Origin: JBBQZU01 sp041749535
GTDB lineage: Bacteria > Bacteroidota > Bacteroidia > Flavobacteriales_D > Cryomorphaceae
Direction of reading: 5' to 3'
Assembly: GCA_041749535.1 (NCBI GenBank)
Contig: JBGTBE010000088.1
Location: 1 to 64,000 of the forward strand
DNA: 64,000 nucleotides
Shown here: positions 44,868-53,322 of the stretch, piece by piece
Position numbering within the stretch: position 1 is the stretch's first letter
How the letters are laid out: the number at the start of each line of letters is the position of its first letter
Program-made: the position numbers and the translations under genes
Notes under the pieces: model-generated
Told to the model about the DNA's origin: nothing
What the model saw: only the letters and a program-made list of their open reading frames with translations
The model's database searches: none

Positions 44868-46308
44868 TTACTTCTTCTTTTTCAGTTTTATCAGATTTCG
44901 CTTTGGCCTTTTTTGAAGGATAGCCGAGCAACTTCATCATGGAGCCGCTGTCCTGCTGTTCTGAAAATACGCGGTAGGTGAATTCTCCATTCTTATCACG
45001 GTCTATGATAATCTGCTTCGGATTGGGAATAAGGCAGTGCTGCAAGCCCCCGTATCCACCCACGGTATCCTGATAGGCCCCGGTGTTGAAGAAACCTATA
45101 TAAAGCGGATTGTCCTTGTTGTACCTGGGAAGGTATATGCCGTTGATGTGCTGTTCCGAATTGTAATAATCATCACTGTCGCAGGTAAGCCCACCGAGCA
45201 GCACACGTTCATAATCGCTGTTCCACCTGTTGATGGGCAGCATGATAAAACGCTTGTTGATGGCCCAGGAATCGGGCAGCGTGGTCATAAACGAAGAGTC
45301 TATCATATTCCAGTGCTCCTTGTCGTTCTGCCTCTTCTGGTACAATACTTTAAAAATAGCACCTCCGCTTTCGCCCACAGTAAAAGCGCCAAATTCTGTA
45401 TAGATGTGCGGGTCGTCCACGCCGGCATCCTCACAAAAGGTTTTGGTTTGTGCGATTATTTCGTCCACCATGTATCCGTAATCGTACTCAAAAGCAAGGC
45501 TGTTCTTAATGGGGAATCCACCCCCAATATTTAGTGAGTCCAGTGTTTCGCAGGCCTCCTTCAGGCGCCCGTAAACGGTAAGACATTTGTTAAACTCGTT
45601 CCAGTAGTACGCGTTATCGTTTATACCGGTATTGATAAAGAAATGGAGCATTTTGAGCCTTATCTTGGGGTGGTCGGCTATTACATCGCGGTAAAATGGC
45701 GCTATGCTCTTGTAGCCTATGCCCAGGCGGCTGGTATAAAACTCAAACTTTGGTTCCTCTTCGCTGGCTATCCTGATCCCTATGTCGAAGGGCCTTTTTA
45801 TCAGGTTGTTCAGCACGTCCACTTCCTTGTAGTTGTCGATCACCGGCATCAGCGAATAGCCTCGGTTTATCAGGTTGGCTATTCGGGTGAGGTACTCATC
45901 GGTTTTGTAGCCGTTGCAAATAATGTAGCGGTCCTTGCTCAGCTTGCCCGAGTCGTACAGATGCTCCACAATATCGAGGTCGTAGGCCGATGAGGTCTCA
46001 ATGCTCACATTGTTTTCGAGCGCCCGCTCCACCACATGCGCAAAGTGCGAACTCTTGGTGCAGTAGCAGTAATTGTAGGTGCCTTTGTAATCTACCTTCG
46101 CCATGGCATCTTTAAACCATGTCTTGGCCCGCAATATGTTCTCAGAAATTTTGGGCAGGTAGGTAAATTTCAGCGGGGTGCCGTATTTGCGCACCACTTC
46201 CATAAGGGGAATGCCATGAAAGTTTAGCTCGTCATTGTCGTCGAGTTTAAACTCTTCCTGGGGGAAATGGAAAGTTTGTTCTATCAGATCTACGTATTTG
46301 ATTTTCAT
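44848..46308 (-). CDS. speA: Arginine decarboxylase (PLP, alanine racemase fold)
   Basis: A 486-residue PLP enzyme that converts arginine to agmatine. ATG at 46308 (MKIKYVDLIEQTFHFPQ) gives the usual start; nine extra upstream codons are unlikely. PLP-binding Lys is in NYCYCTKSSHFAHV. LKFTYLPKISENI, SIETSSAYDLDIV, RLGIGYKSI, NIGGGFP and YTEFGAFTV follow the barrel order, then the C-terminal beta domain with Cys in LTCDSDDYYNSEQH. It is shorter than E. coli SpeA but typical of the Bacteroidetes form. First gene of the operon. A Lys-rich C-terminal tail (KKAKAKSDKTEKEE) is disordered. Confidence 0.9.
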   Translation of the reverse strand: MKIKYVDLIEQTFHFPQEEFKLDDNDELNFHGIPLMEVVRKYGTPLKFTYLPKISENILRAKTWFKDAMAKVDYKGTYNYCYCTKSSHFAHVVERALENNVSIETSSAYDLDIVEHLYDSGKLSKDRYIICNGYKTDEYLTRIANLINRGYSLMPVIDNYKEVDVLNNLIKRPFDIGIRIASEEEPKFEFYTSRLGIGYKSIAPFYRDVIADHPKIRLKMLHFFINTGINDNAYYWNEFNKCLTVYGRLKEACETLDSLNIGGGFPIKNSLAFEYDYGYMVDEIIAQTKTFCEDAGVDDPHIYTEFGAFTVGESGGAIFKVLYQKRQNDKEHWNMIDSSFMTTLPDSWAINKRFIMLPINRWNSDYERVLLGGLTCDSDDYYNSEQHINGIYLPRYNKDNPLYIGFFNTGAYQDTVGGYGGLQHCLIPNPKQIIIDRDKNGEFTYRVFSEQQDSGSMMKLLGYPSKKAKAKSDKTEKEEVNGSVSE

Positions 46309-46654
46309 ATTTGTGTGGGTTGAGCCTTTCAGCAAATGCGACTTGCGTCAGAAAAATAACAATAAGGGTTGAAAACAAAAAACTCAAATCCTTATAGGGA
46401 TAAACTGCATGGTAAGACAGGTAAGTCCGGAAACACTACCCAATGCACACTTTGCTTTAAAGCAGTATGCTGTCCAGGAATGAGGATAATACTTGATAAT
46501 CAACGTACTTTACTTTGGAAACACCAATTTCTTTAAGGGTCGAAAAGTAAAAATATTTTCAATGCACTTGCAATAAGAATGCGCTTTGGTGCAAAGATTA
46601 ACTTTGGGTTTATACGAGCCTGCTTTTTAAGTGCTTTTATTTATGGTGGATGCT

Positions 46655-46714
46655 TGTCGAAGAAGGTGGTAAAAAGGTGATTGGTTTTTAGTCTTGGTTT
46701 AAAACCGCCGGTGG
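46655..46714 (+). pseudogene. Decayed 3' end of a T9SS-cargo gene and left arm of its terminator
   Basis: The stretch aligns with the 3' end of the T9SS gene at 48205-50790 and its downstream DNA. Both read GAAGAAG(G/A)TGGT(A/G)AAAA..TGA, then GTTTTTAGTC, then GGTTT(T)AAAACCGCCGGTG. The encoded end KKVVKR-stop corresponds to KKMVKK-stop. The right arm of the terminator is not present in this copy. A 33-codon open frame (46579-46680) covers the upstream part. Interpreted as a remnant of a duplicated or lost cargo gene. Confidence 0.45.
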
Positions 46715-46867
46715 GTGAGCGCAGCAGTATGCCAATGAAGAGACCTATGCTATAATCGCCAGGGCGGATTAAATCAGTGTAGATTTTTAGGCCCATGTGC
46801 TACACCTCATAACAGCAAAGCTGGCAAACCACTCCGTAAAATAATTCAATTGAATATCAGCACATTA

Positions 46868-46879
46868 CCCCCCCCCCCC
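46868..46879. repeat. Homopolymer tract of 12 C
   Basis: Twelve consecutive C residues in otherwise AT-rich intergenic DNA, about 335 bp upstream of the next start codon. Such tracts are prone to slipped-strand length change and to sequencing error. No promoter is evident at the tract itself. Confidence 0.85.
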
Positions 46880-46988
46880 TATAGGTTTTCAGAAAATATT
46901 TATAGGTAGATTCAAAACTTGTGTTTACCTTACCAAGGTCTGGAAAGCGCTGTAACATCGGCTTAACTTACGCCCGTTTTTAACTTAA

Positions 46989-47066
46989 CAAAAAAGCCGA
47001 AGTGCGACAACACTCCGGCTTCAAATTAACATAACCACTCATTGCAAAAAGGAGGTGATCGTGATC
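46989..47066 (-). ncRNA. Candidate small RNA with 16S 3'-end (anti-Shine-Dalgarno) sequence
   Basis: A promoter-like element (47101-47070) and a strong terminator (47021-46990) on the minus strand bracket about 78 nt with no open frame. The predicted RNA starts near 47066 and carries GATCACCTCCTTT (complement of 47048-47060) within its first 20 nt, identical to 13 nt at the 3' end of bacterial 16S rRNA. The 3' half is the terminator hairpin (11-bp stem, TTGTCG loop) and six T residues. No further similarity to 16S rRNA is seen upstream, so it is not an rRNA gene end. Binding of Shine-Dalgarno-like purine tracts is inferred. The rest of the gap 46309-47215 holds only the items listed separately. 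Confidence 0.5.
46990..47021 (-). terminator. Terminator of the candidate small RNA
   Basis: Stem AAGCCGGAGTG/CACTTCGGCTT (plus-strand 47011-47021 and 46994-47004) with a single G-T pair and a 6-nt loop, followed by six T residues on the minus strand. Confidence 0.85.
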
Positions 47067-47069
47067 TGA

Positions 47070-47101
47070 CAAAAGTACTAGTTTTATTCTGACATTGGCA
47101 A
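47070..47101 (-). promoter_or_regulatory. Promoter of the candidate small RNA
   Basis: On the minus strand TTG (47101-47099), 21 nt, TACTTTTG (47077-47070), a full match to the Bacteroidetes -33/-7 consensus. Only non-coding sequence and the terminator lie downstream. Confidence 0.6.
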
Positions 47102-47215
47102 GTAGCCCAATGCGCGGAAGCTTCTACCACTTGGCAAAAAATGGTTCGCATATCTCCACGATAGGAGATGGCTTTTCCCGGCCTGAAAGGGAAAAAATTA
47201 TCCAAATTTTTTATC

Positions 47216-48208
47216 ATGAAGTATTTTTCCTTTTGCCTTTTTTTCCTTGGGCATATTTTGTCTGTGCATTGCCAGAACCTGGTGCCAAATCCGAGTTTTG
47301 AAGATTATGACTATTGCCCACCGGGTACCGGAAATTTTATTAGCTCTACGTTTGAACCCAATGTACAGAACTGGGATTCGTGGGCGATTTCCCCTGATTA
47401 CTTCCACGTTTGCAGCAACGACCTGGAAGGCTTTGCGGGTGTGCCTACTAATGCCTGGGGCTATCAATGGCCGGTATCCGGGGTCGCGTTTAGCGCGGTG
47501 ATTACCTACATGCACAATCTTGTAGACGGCCGTGAATATATTGCCAGCCAATTAATAACCCCCTTAACTCCGGGCACTTCCTATTACGTGATGTACCATA
47601 TAGCCCATTGTGATTCCCAACCACTTACGCGATGCGCAACCAACCGGTTCGGACTTAAATTCTTCAAAGATCCAAGCTACGGTTCCGGAATTCCACCTGA
47701 TTTACCTGCCCTGCCACCACCGAATGAAGCCGATGTAGAGTACAACGAAATGCTCACTGATACAGCCAATTGGACCCTGGTAGAAGGTTGGTTCACTGCA
47801 GATGACAGTTATGATTGGATAGCCCTGGGCAATTTTTATGACGATGCCAATACCGATACCACCCAATTTGGCTTGGAAGGTTATTGCCTTGGTTTGTATT
47901 ACATCGACAATGTATGCATTGGACTTTCGCCTGAAGATTGTGAATACCTGCTTACAGATGGGCGGCAACACACAAATTACCAGGTGAATATCTTTCCGAA
48001 TCCGTCTTTTGATGTAGTAAGCTTAAGGGCAAATAAAAGGATGATCAGCATAAAGGTAGTGGATACGATGGGGAGGCTCATTCTTCAGAGCAATCCATTC
48101 ACTGAGAATATACGCCTGGAGATTTCTGATTGGGCAAAAGGAATGTACTTTATCGAAATAGAATGGGATGACTATCAAGTTTCAACCTCAAAAATCATTA
48201 AAAAATGA
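47216..48208 (+). CDS. T9SS type A sorting domain-containing exported protein
   Basis: A 330-residue secreted protein. ATG at 47216 places Met before a normal signal peptide (YFSFCLFFLGHILSVHCQ). The mature start NLVPNPSFEDYDYCPPGTG is a Bacteroidetes surface-protein motif and leads a carbohydrate-binding-module-like jelly-roll part. Residues 255-330 are a type A T9SS C-terminal domain (NIFPNPSFDVVSL ... VVDTMGRLIL ... GMYFIEIEWDD ... SKIIKK). The product should cross the outer membrane by T9SS and lose the tail. It overlaps the next gene by 4 bp (ATGA). Confidence 0.88.
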   Translation: MKYFSFCLFFLGHILSVHCQNLVPNPSFEDYDYCPPGTGNFISSTFEPNVQNWDSWAISPDYFHVCSNDLEGFAGVPTNAWGYQWPVSGVAFSAVITYMHNLVDGREYIASQLITPLTPGTSYYVMYHIAHCDSQPLTRCATNRFGLKFFKDPSYGSGIPPDLPALPPPNEADVEYNEMLTDTANWTLVEGWFTADDSYDWIALGNFYDDANTDTTQFGLEGYCLGLYYIDNVCIGLSPEDCEYLLTDGRQHTNYQVNIFPNPSFDVVSLRANKRMISIKVVDTMGRLILQSNPFTENIRLEISDWAKGMYFIEIEWDDYQVSTSKIIKK

Positions 48209-50790
48209 AATCTCTAATCTTTATCTTTTCGGTTTTTTGCCTGGTTCTGATTGGCTGCGGTCAGCTGTTTGGACAAGTTTTTCAACTTAATAATAATCCA
48301 ACTGCTGGTGCATTCCTCGGTTGGAATGCTGGTGGAGTAAATGGCAACCTCGACTTCCGCACCAACAACATCAACCGCATGCGCCTACAACAAACAGGCA
48401 CTACCACCATTGATGGTTACCTTGTTGATAACAGCGGCTTTCTTTCGCTCAGCATGGTGCCGGGAGCGTTCAACCTGCAATCTGCCTACTCTCTGCTCCA
48501 CCTCAATGGTTTTGGCAATAGTGCATTTGGGCCACAGGCCCTTGGGTATCGCTCATGGATGCGGCCGGGTATCACATTCACCCACAACTCTGACCTGATG
48601 TATATTGGCCCCAGAGCCAACGATCAGGATATTACCGATGCGGTGATTGCCTGGTCGGATAATGATCAGCCTGGTGGGGGCCTGGGTCCTGATGTACTGA
48701 GATTTCTCTTTACGAGCAGCGGCAACGGTGCCACTAATATCTCTACAGATGTGTTGAGCGACAACGACTGGGATGGTGTGGAAATAGCCCGTATGATGGG
48801 TGATGCCCGAATGGGTGTGGGACCGCGATGGACCAACACCATATTGCCCAAACGCGCACTCGATGTGGTGCGCCGCAACGACGATTTGCCCCAATTCCGC
48901 ATCACACATACCCCCAATCTAGTTGACACCCTTGGGATTTTTACAGATTTCCAAACCTCACCATTTGGTAATCTGCACATCGTACCAAGAGAATCAGGTG
49001 TTGTGCGCAATGTAGCCATAGGCTTTTTTCATGATCCCACACCAGGTAGTACAACGAACCCGGCAAACCCGAGCGTGCTTGATGTAGGAGGTACTGTGAG
49101 GGTGAGAAATCTTCCTGACCTGAGGCCCCAGGCACTTATCATGGGATATTCATTTGCGGACATCAATCAAAACGATACCAATGACCACTTCCTTGGCAGA
49201 ATAGACCTGCTACACCCTGATACGGCATCCTGCTTCTTTTTGAATGGAGTTGGACAGTGGTCTAATGTATGCGATTCCACTTTCGCTGATTGTGACTGGG
49301 AATATGATAACACCAATGTATGGACTGCTCATGGTTCTGGATGCTACCCAAAACGCTCAGTATTTATTGGCTCCAGCACTGGCCCTGATGACACCAAATT
49401 GTACATCACCCGAAACGATAGTACTGACAATGGAGTATTCAACGCCGTTGAAATCAATTGGAGCAATGCGAGTGAGGAAGCAAATTCAGAAGCGCTCAGA
49501 GGCATCGTAGCTAATATTCTTGGTACTCCTGATATGGACCAATTTCTCGTGGGCACTGAGTTTTATTTGTTTGGGGATCAAGTAGGAGTAGGCCATCAAC
49601 TCAGGGTAGATGCAAGATTGGGTATTGGATCCGACTTCAATATTCAGTCCGATCCGAGCACAGATTCAAGCGATGTTACTGTGGGCCATAGGGTAAGAAC
49701 GTTTCAAGGGTTTAACAATTATGGTGTTGATGCCTATGCAAATTTATCAGCAAATATTACTGCTGGCGGTAAATTTTTTGCAAGTGAAGGCAAATACACT
49801 GTTGGAGTATGGGGAGAATGTGTTGAAACTGCACAAGATGGCTATGGGTTATATGGCAAATCTACTGGACTAAATACAGGAGGAGACAATATCGGGGTGT
49901 ATGGAGAAGCTTCCAATGGAACATTTGGAAATTATGCATTCTATGCAGCTGGTACGCCAACTTCAACAACTCCACCGCTTACCTTGTCTGACGAATCGGT
50001 AAAAACAAATATCTCAACTATCGACAATGCTTCAGATTTAATTAATCAAATGCAACCAAGATCTTATTCCTATATACAGGATGGCAATGAATCTTTGCAT
50101 CTCAATGAAGGACTACATTTTGGTTTTATCGCACAGGAATTGCAACCAGTTCTTCCTGAAGTGGTTGCTCCATTCTACCACCCTGCACAATTTGATACCT
50201 TGGGTAATGAGTTATCGCCCAGACGAGAGCTCCTTGGTATCAAATACAACGATATCATTCCTATACTTGTTGAGGCTGTGAAAGAGTCAAATGGAGTAAT
50301 TTCAGAGCAAGCTGGAATTATAGAAAATCAATCCGCACAACTCGAAGCACAGGCTGCAACTATTGCTGAGTTGGAGTCAAAAGTTGAAGCTATGGAACAG
50401 AAAATGGAATCGATGTTCACCATTATGCAGTCCGTGCAAACCAAAACCAACAACTGCTGCTCCTTCGGCTCTGCTCAGGAACCAAATGACGGTAGCACCG
50501 GTTCTCTGCCAGCCCCTACCGACGCAATCGAAGGAGTGAAGCTTATGCAGAATGTGCCAAATCCATTTGACACAACCACCCGAATAGACTTTATACTCCC
50601 TGCCGATGCAAATGTGGTGCTCGAGCTAAGCGATGTGAATGGCCGCCCGCTGCGCAGGCTTATAGACGGGCAAATGAATGCCGGTTCGCAAAGTATTGTG
50701 CTCAATGGCAGTTCTCTCGCGCCGGGCACGTACTTCTATACTGTTTATGCCAATGGTGAAATGATCACGAAGAAGATGGTGAAAAAGTGA
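48205..50790 (+). CDS. T9SS cargo with tail-fibre-like S74 chaperone domain
   Basis: An 861-residue secreted protein. Signal peptide (LIFIFSVFCLVLIGCGQLFGQ). Residues 30-560 are a repeat-poor beta-rich region like phage tail-fibre or surface proteins of Bacteroidetes. Residues 595-690 form an intramolecular chaperone (peptidase S74) domain: Ser595-Asp596 in LSDESVKTNIS, MQPRSYSY, HFGFIAQELQPVLPE and LGIKYNDIIPILVEAVKE. A coiled coil follows (695-740), then a type A T9SS C-terminal domain (LMQNVPNPFDTTTRI ... GTYFYTVYANGE ... MVKK). Self-cleavage at Ser595 would part the body from the export signal. Co-transcribed with the preceding cargo gene. Confidence 0.85.
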   Translation: MKSLIFIFSVFCLVLIGCGQLFGQVFQLNNNPTAGAFLGWNAGGVNGNLDFRTNNINRMRLQQTGTTTIDGYLVDNSGFLSLSMVPGAFNLQSAYSLLHLNGFGNSAFGPQALGYRSWMRPGITFTHNSDLMYIGPRANDQDITDAVIAWSDNDQPGGGLGPDVLRFLFTSSGNGATNISTDVLSDNDWDGVEIARMMGDARMGVGPRWTNTILPKRALDVVRRNDDLPQFRITHTPNLVDTLGIFTDFQTSPFGNLHIVPRESGVVRNVAIGFFHDPTPGSTTNPANPSVLDVGGTVRVRNLPDLRPQALIMGYSFADINQNDTNDHFLGRIDLLHPDTASCFFLNGVGQWSNVCDSTFADCDWEYDNTNVWTAHGSGCYPKRSVFIGSSTGPDDTKLYITRNDSTDNGVFNAVEINWSNASEEANSEALRGIVANILGTPDMDQFLVGTEFYLFGDQVGVGHQLRVDARLGIGSDFNIQSDPSTDSSDVTVGHRVRTFQGFNNYGVDAYANLSANITAGGKFFASEGKYTVGVWGECVETAQDGYGLYGKSTGLNTGGDNIGVYGEASNGTFGNYAFYAAGTPTSTTPPLTLSDESVKTNISTIDNASDLINQMQPRSYSYIQDGNESLHLNEGLHFGFIAQELQPVLPEVVAPFYHPAQFDTLGNELSPRRELLGIKYNDIIPILVEAVKESNGVISEQAGIIENQSAQLEAQAATIAELESKVEAMEQKMESMFTIMQSVQTKTNNCCSFGSAQEPNDGSTGSLPAPTDAIEGVKLMQNVPNPFDTTTRIDFILPADANVVLELSDVNGRPLRRLIDGQMNAGSQSIVLNGSSLAPGTYFYTVYANGEMITKKMVKK

Positions 50791-50826
50791 GATTTTAGTT
50801 TTTAGTCCTTTTTTAGGCTGGGTTTT

Positions 50827-50863
50827 AAAACCGCCGGTGAAGAAATTTTCCGGCGGTTTTTTT
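50827..50863 (+). terminator. Terminator of the T9SS cargo pair
   Basis: AAAACCGCCGG (50827-50837) pairs with CCGGCGGTTTT (50850-50860); seven T residues follow the GC stem. Its left arm recurs in the remnant at 46655-46714. Confidence 0.9.
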
Positions 50864-50894
50864 GTGATTCCAAAGAAGATGAATAAGGAAAATT

Positions 50895-51524
50895 TCATTC
50901 AAAAACCTTATAAATAGCCACGTAATGGCATACCGCACCACCCAAAACCCATACATGCCATATGGCGTGGTGAAAAGGGATGGTACGAACCAGGTAAAAA
51001 ACCACTCCTACGGTATAGCAAATTCCGCCTGCACCAATCCACCACACCTGCTCGGCGGGGAGGTTTTCTCTAAATGAATCGGGTGAGAGAACAACCAGCC
51101 AACCCATGGCGAGATAAATCAATGTGGAAACCACCCTGAACTTACCTGTAAAGAAAATTTTAAAGAGGGTGCCGGCAGCGGCAAGTGACCACAATACGGC
51201 GAGCATGAACCGGGCGTCGGGAGGGTTTGCGTACATCAGTAGCAGCGGAGTGTACGTGCCTGCAATCAGAAAATAAATACTGATGTGGTCCCAGATTTTC
51301 ATCAGGCCCTTGCGCCTGGGTTGGGTATATAAATGATAGAGGGTGGAGAACCCGAATACCATTAAAAAACCAATACCGTAAAGTACCGAACCCATTAAAT
51401 CGCCTGTAGTGGTATGGGTGTGCACAGCCACTGAGCAGGCGAGCATAGGCAGCGCTATAATGCCGAATACAAATCCCAGAAAATGGGTAACAACATTGGC
51501 TTTTTCGTGCGCGGGGCTATACAT
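50895..51524 (-). CDS. Hemolysin III family (PAQR) membrane protein, copy 2
   Basis: A 209-residue protein with seven hydrophobic helices of the HlyIII/PAQR family. Metal-site motifs: HEKANVVTHF near the start, STLYHLY, IWDHISIY and the C-terminal HHAIWHVWVLGGAVCHY. Bacterial members are linked to membrane homeostasis; PAQR proteins are zinc-dependent hydrolase-like. It is 27 bp downstream of a paralogue of similar length. Confidence 0.85.
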   Translation of the reverse strand: MYSPAHEKANVVTHFLGFVFGIIALPMLACSVAVHTHTTTGDLMGSVLYGIGFLMVFGFSTLYHLYTQPRRKGLMKIWDHISIYFLIAGTYTPLLLMYANPPDARFMLAVLWSLAAAGTLFKIFFTGKFRVVSTLIYLAMGWLVVLSPDSFRENLPAEQVWWIGAGGICYTVGVVFYLVRTIPFHHAIWHVWVLGGAVCHYVAIYKVFE

Positions 51525-51551
51525 AAATTGGTGCGATGGAAGTGGAGATGC

Positions 51552-52187
51552 TTACAGAAATATAAATATCACGGCAATATAATGTGTAACCGCTCCACCG
51601 AAAACAAACAAATGCCATACGGCATGGTGGTGCTTAAACAGGGCCCAAACGTAGAAAACAAGCCCTGTTAAATACACCAGTGCCCCTCCTATAATTAGCC
51701 ATGATTGAAGCGGTGGCAAAGCATCTTTAAAAGATTGGGGCGCGATAATAATCAGCACGCCCATTATGACATAAATAAACATGGAGAAAATTCTAAAACG
51801 GGCCGGATAGAAATACTTGAATGCCGAACCAACTATTGCAAACCCCCAAACAGTACCCAGCATAAACGGCTTATCGCCTTCTTGGGCGTAAGCCAGAATA
51901 AAGGGTGTGTAGCTACCGGCTATCATACAGTATATGCCTACATGATCCCAAATTTCCATCCTGTCCTTGAGCTTAGGTGTGCTGAAAAAATGATACAATG
52001 CTGAAAATGCAAATACCATGATCACCACAATGCCGTATGTTACCGCTCCCAGAAGATCAGCAAAAACAGTTGCAGGATCGTGGTATACAAAGTAAAGGAG
52101 CACAGGCATGGCGAGAATCGCAAATACCATCCCCGCGAAATGGGTATTCGCATTGATTCTTTCCTGCTCCGGAGTGAACGCTTCCAT
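51552..52187 (-). CDS. Hemolysin III family (PAQR) membrane protein, copy 1
   Basis: A 211-residue paralogue of the preceding entry with the same seven-helix layout and motifs (ERINANTHFAGM, FSALYHFF, IWDHVGIY, HHAVWHLFVFGGAVTHY). ATG at 52187 aligns its start with the paralogue; a longer frame to 52244 adds 19 residues. The pair is a diverged tandem duplication, roughly half identical by eye. Confidence 0.85.
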   Translation of the reverse strand: MEAFTPEQERINANTHFAGMVFAILAMPVLLYFVYHDPATVFADLLGAVTYGIVVIMVFAFSALYHFFSTPKLKDRMEIWDHVGIYCMIAGSYTPFILAYAQEGDKPFMLGTVWGFAIVGSAFKYFYPARFRIFSMFIYVIMGVLIIIAPQSFKDALPPLQSWLIIGGALVYLTGLVFYVWALFKHHHAVWHLFVFGGAVTHYIAVIFIFL

Positions 52188-52272
52188 CGGCCAAAGGTCG
52201 CAATAATTGATTGCAATCACCCGGTAGGGTTCTTTAAATTTCACTTAAAATAACAGCAAATACGGTTTTAGA

Positions 52273-53322
52273 TCAGCGCTTACTCTCCGGAAAACGGCAA
52301 TTCATCGCATCGCTATAAACCGCGACCTGAGTGGCAAAATCGCTCAATATTCTGTCGGCAATGGTTTGGGCATTGTCAGAATATTGAATTTCAAGCGTAA
52401 CATGCTGCTCCAACCATTGCTCCAAAATTGGGTACCATTTTGATTTAAGCGATTTGATCACCTGAACACCCATTTGCTGCAAAGCAAGTGCGTTGCACTG
52501 TTGCTCGTATTGGTTCTTCATAGGAATTACGAGCAGTTTCTTTCCCAAAAAAAGCGCTTCGGCAGTAGTGCCAAATCCCGCTGAGCAAATCACTCCGGAG
52601 CTGGAAGCAAACTTTTCATGAAAATGTGATTCAGAAATAGGGTGCACATTCATTGACCCTACAGTGTACGCCTCGTCGCTGTGCTTTGAAAAAACTTCCC
52701 ACCGCACCTTGGAAAATCTGCTCAGGGCCTGAATAATTTTCTGGTCGTTGTAAAAAGGCAAATACACCACATAATGGCCTTCGTCGGTAGGTTTACACTC
52801 CCTGATGCTACTTCTTATTACCGGCGTGCTGATGAATGGATCGATCGCAAAATAGTGAAACCCATAGGCCATATCCACAGGCGCATAGTGCTTCAACACG
52901 GCCTTGCCAAAAGCATTTTTCTTTGAAAGTTCAGGTTTCGGTATGCGGTGATCGAGCAACACGCATTGGTTGCTCAACCCCACGCAAGGAACATGCTGCT
53001 TGCGGGCGGCCCAGGCTGATACGGGTTCAAAATCGTTTACCACGAGATCGTAACCTGAAAGGTCAAGGTTTGAAATTTCTTTTAAAAACCTGGGCACATC
53101 GCCCTTCCACCAGGTGTTGAAATAATCAACTCCCCCCTTTTTTCCAAATTTAAAACCCAATCCCTTTAAGCAGTATTTCACCTCGCATCCCGGATCTAGT
53201 TCTGCATGCATTCCGCTTATCAGTACATCAACCTCAGCGCGTTTCTTAAACGCCGGCAAGAGCTCTTTCGCGCGCGACACGTGCCCGTTGCCTGTACCTT
53301 GTATGGCGTAGAGTATTCTCAA
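52273..53322 (-). CDS. Glycosyltransferase (MurG/GT1-like fold)
   Basis: A 349-residue GT-B fold protein. The N-terminal glycine-rich loop is QGTGNGHVSRAKELLPAF (residues 8-25). VNDFEPVSAWAARKQHVP lies in the acceptor domain, and SAGFGTTAEALFLGKKLLVIPMKNQYEQQCNAL in the nucleotide-sugar domain. Similar Bacteroidetes proteins are annotated only as glycosyltransferase family proteins. It overlaps the upstream metallophosphoesterase gene by 4 bp. A lipid or cell-envelope sugar transfer is suggested by that partner but is not proven. Confidence 0.8.
   Translation of the reverse strand: MRILYAIQGTGNGHVSRAKELLPAFKKRAEVDVLISGMHAELDPGCEVKYCLKGLGFKFGKKGGVDYFNTWWKGDVPRFLKEISNLDLSGYDLVVNDFEPVSAWAARKQHVPCVGLSNQCVLLDHRIPKPELSKKNAFGKAVLKHYAPVDMAYGFHYFAIDPFISTPVIRSSIRECKPTDEGHYVVYLPFYNDQKIIQALSRFSKVRWEVFSKHSDEAYTVGSMNVHPISESHFHEKFASSSGVICSAGFGTTAEALFLGKKLLVIPMKNQYEQQCNALALQQMGVQVIKSLKSKWYPILEQWLEQHVTLEIQYSDNAQTIADRILSDFATQVAVYSDAMNCRFPESKR

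Noticed and set aside
46579..46680. 33-codon plus-strand frame with a lipobox-like LSAFIYGGC
   Set aside because: Too short, without a promoter, and its end matches the 3' end of a T9SS gene; treated as a remnant.
46641..46796. 51-codon minus-strand frame in the gap before the T9SS genes
   Set aside because: It reads through the terminator-like element on the antisense strand; a similar frame appears after 50790 for the same reason.
47041..47066. End of a 16S rRNA gene
   Set aside because: Only 13 nt match; the helix 45 sequence that must precede it is absent.
47048..47069. Perfect Shine-Dalgarno (AAAGGAGGTGATC) before GTG on the plus strand
   Set aside because: The GTG opens only GTG-ATC-TGA. 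Two codons make no gene, and Bacteroidetes rarely use such sites; the minus-strand RNA explains the sequence better.
47026..47217. 63-codon minus-strand frame
   Set aside because: It runs through the RNA promoter and terminator region and has no similarity or codon pattern of the neighbours.
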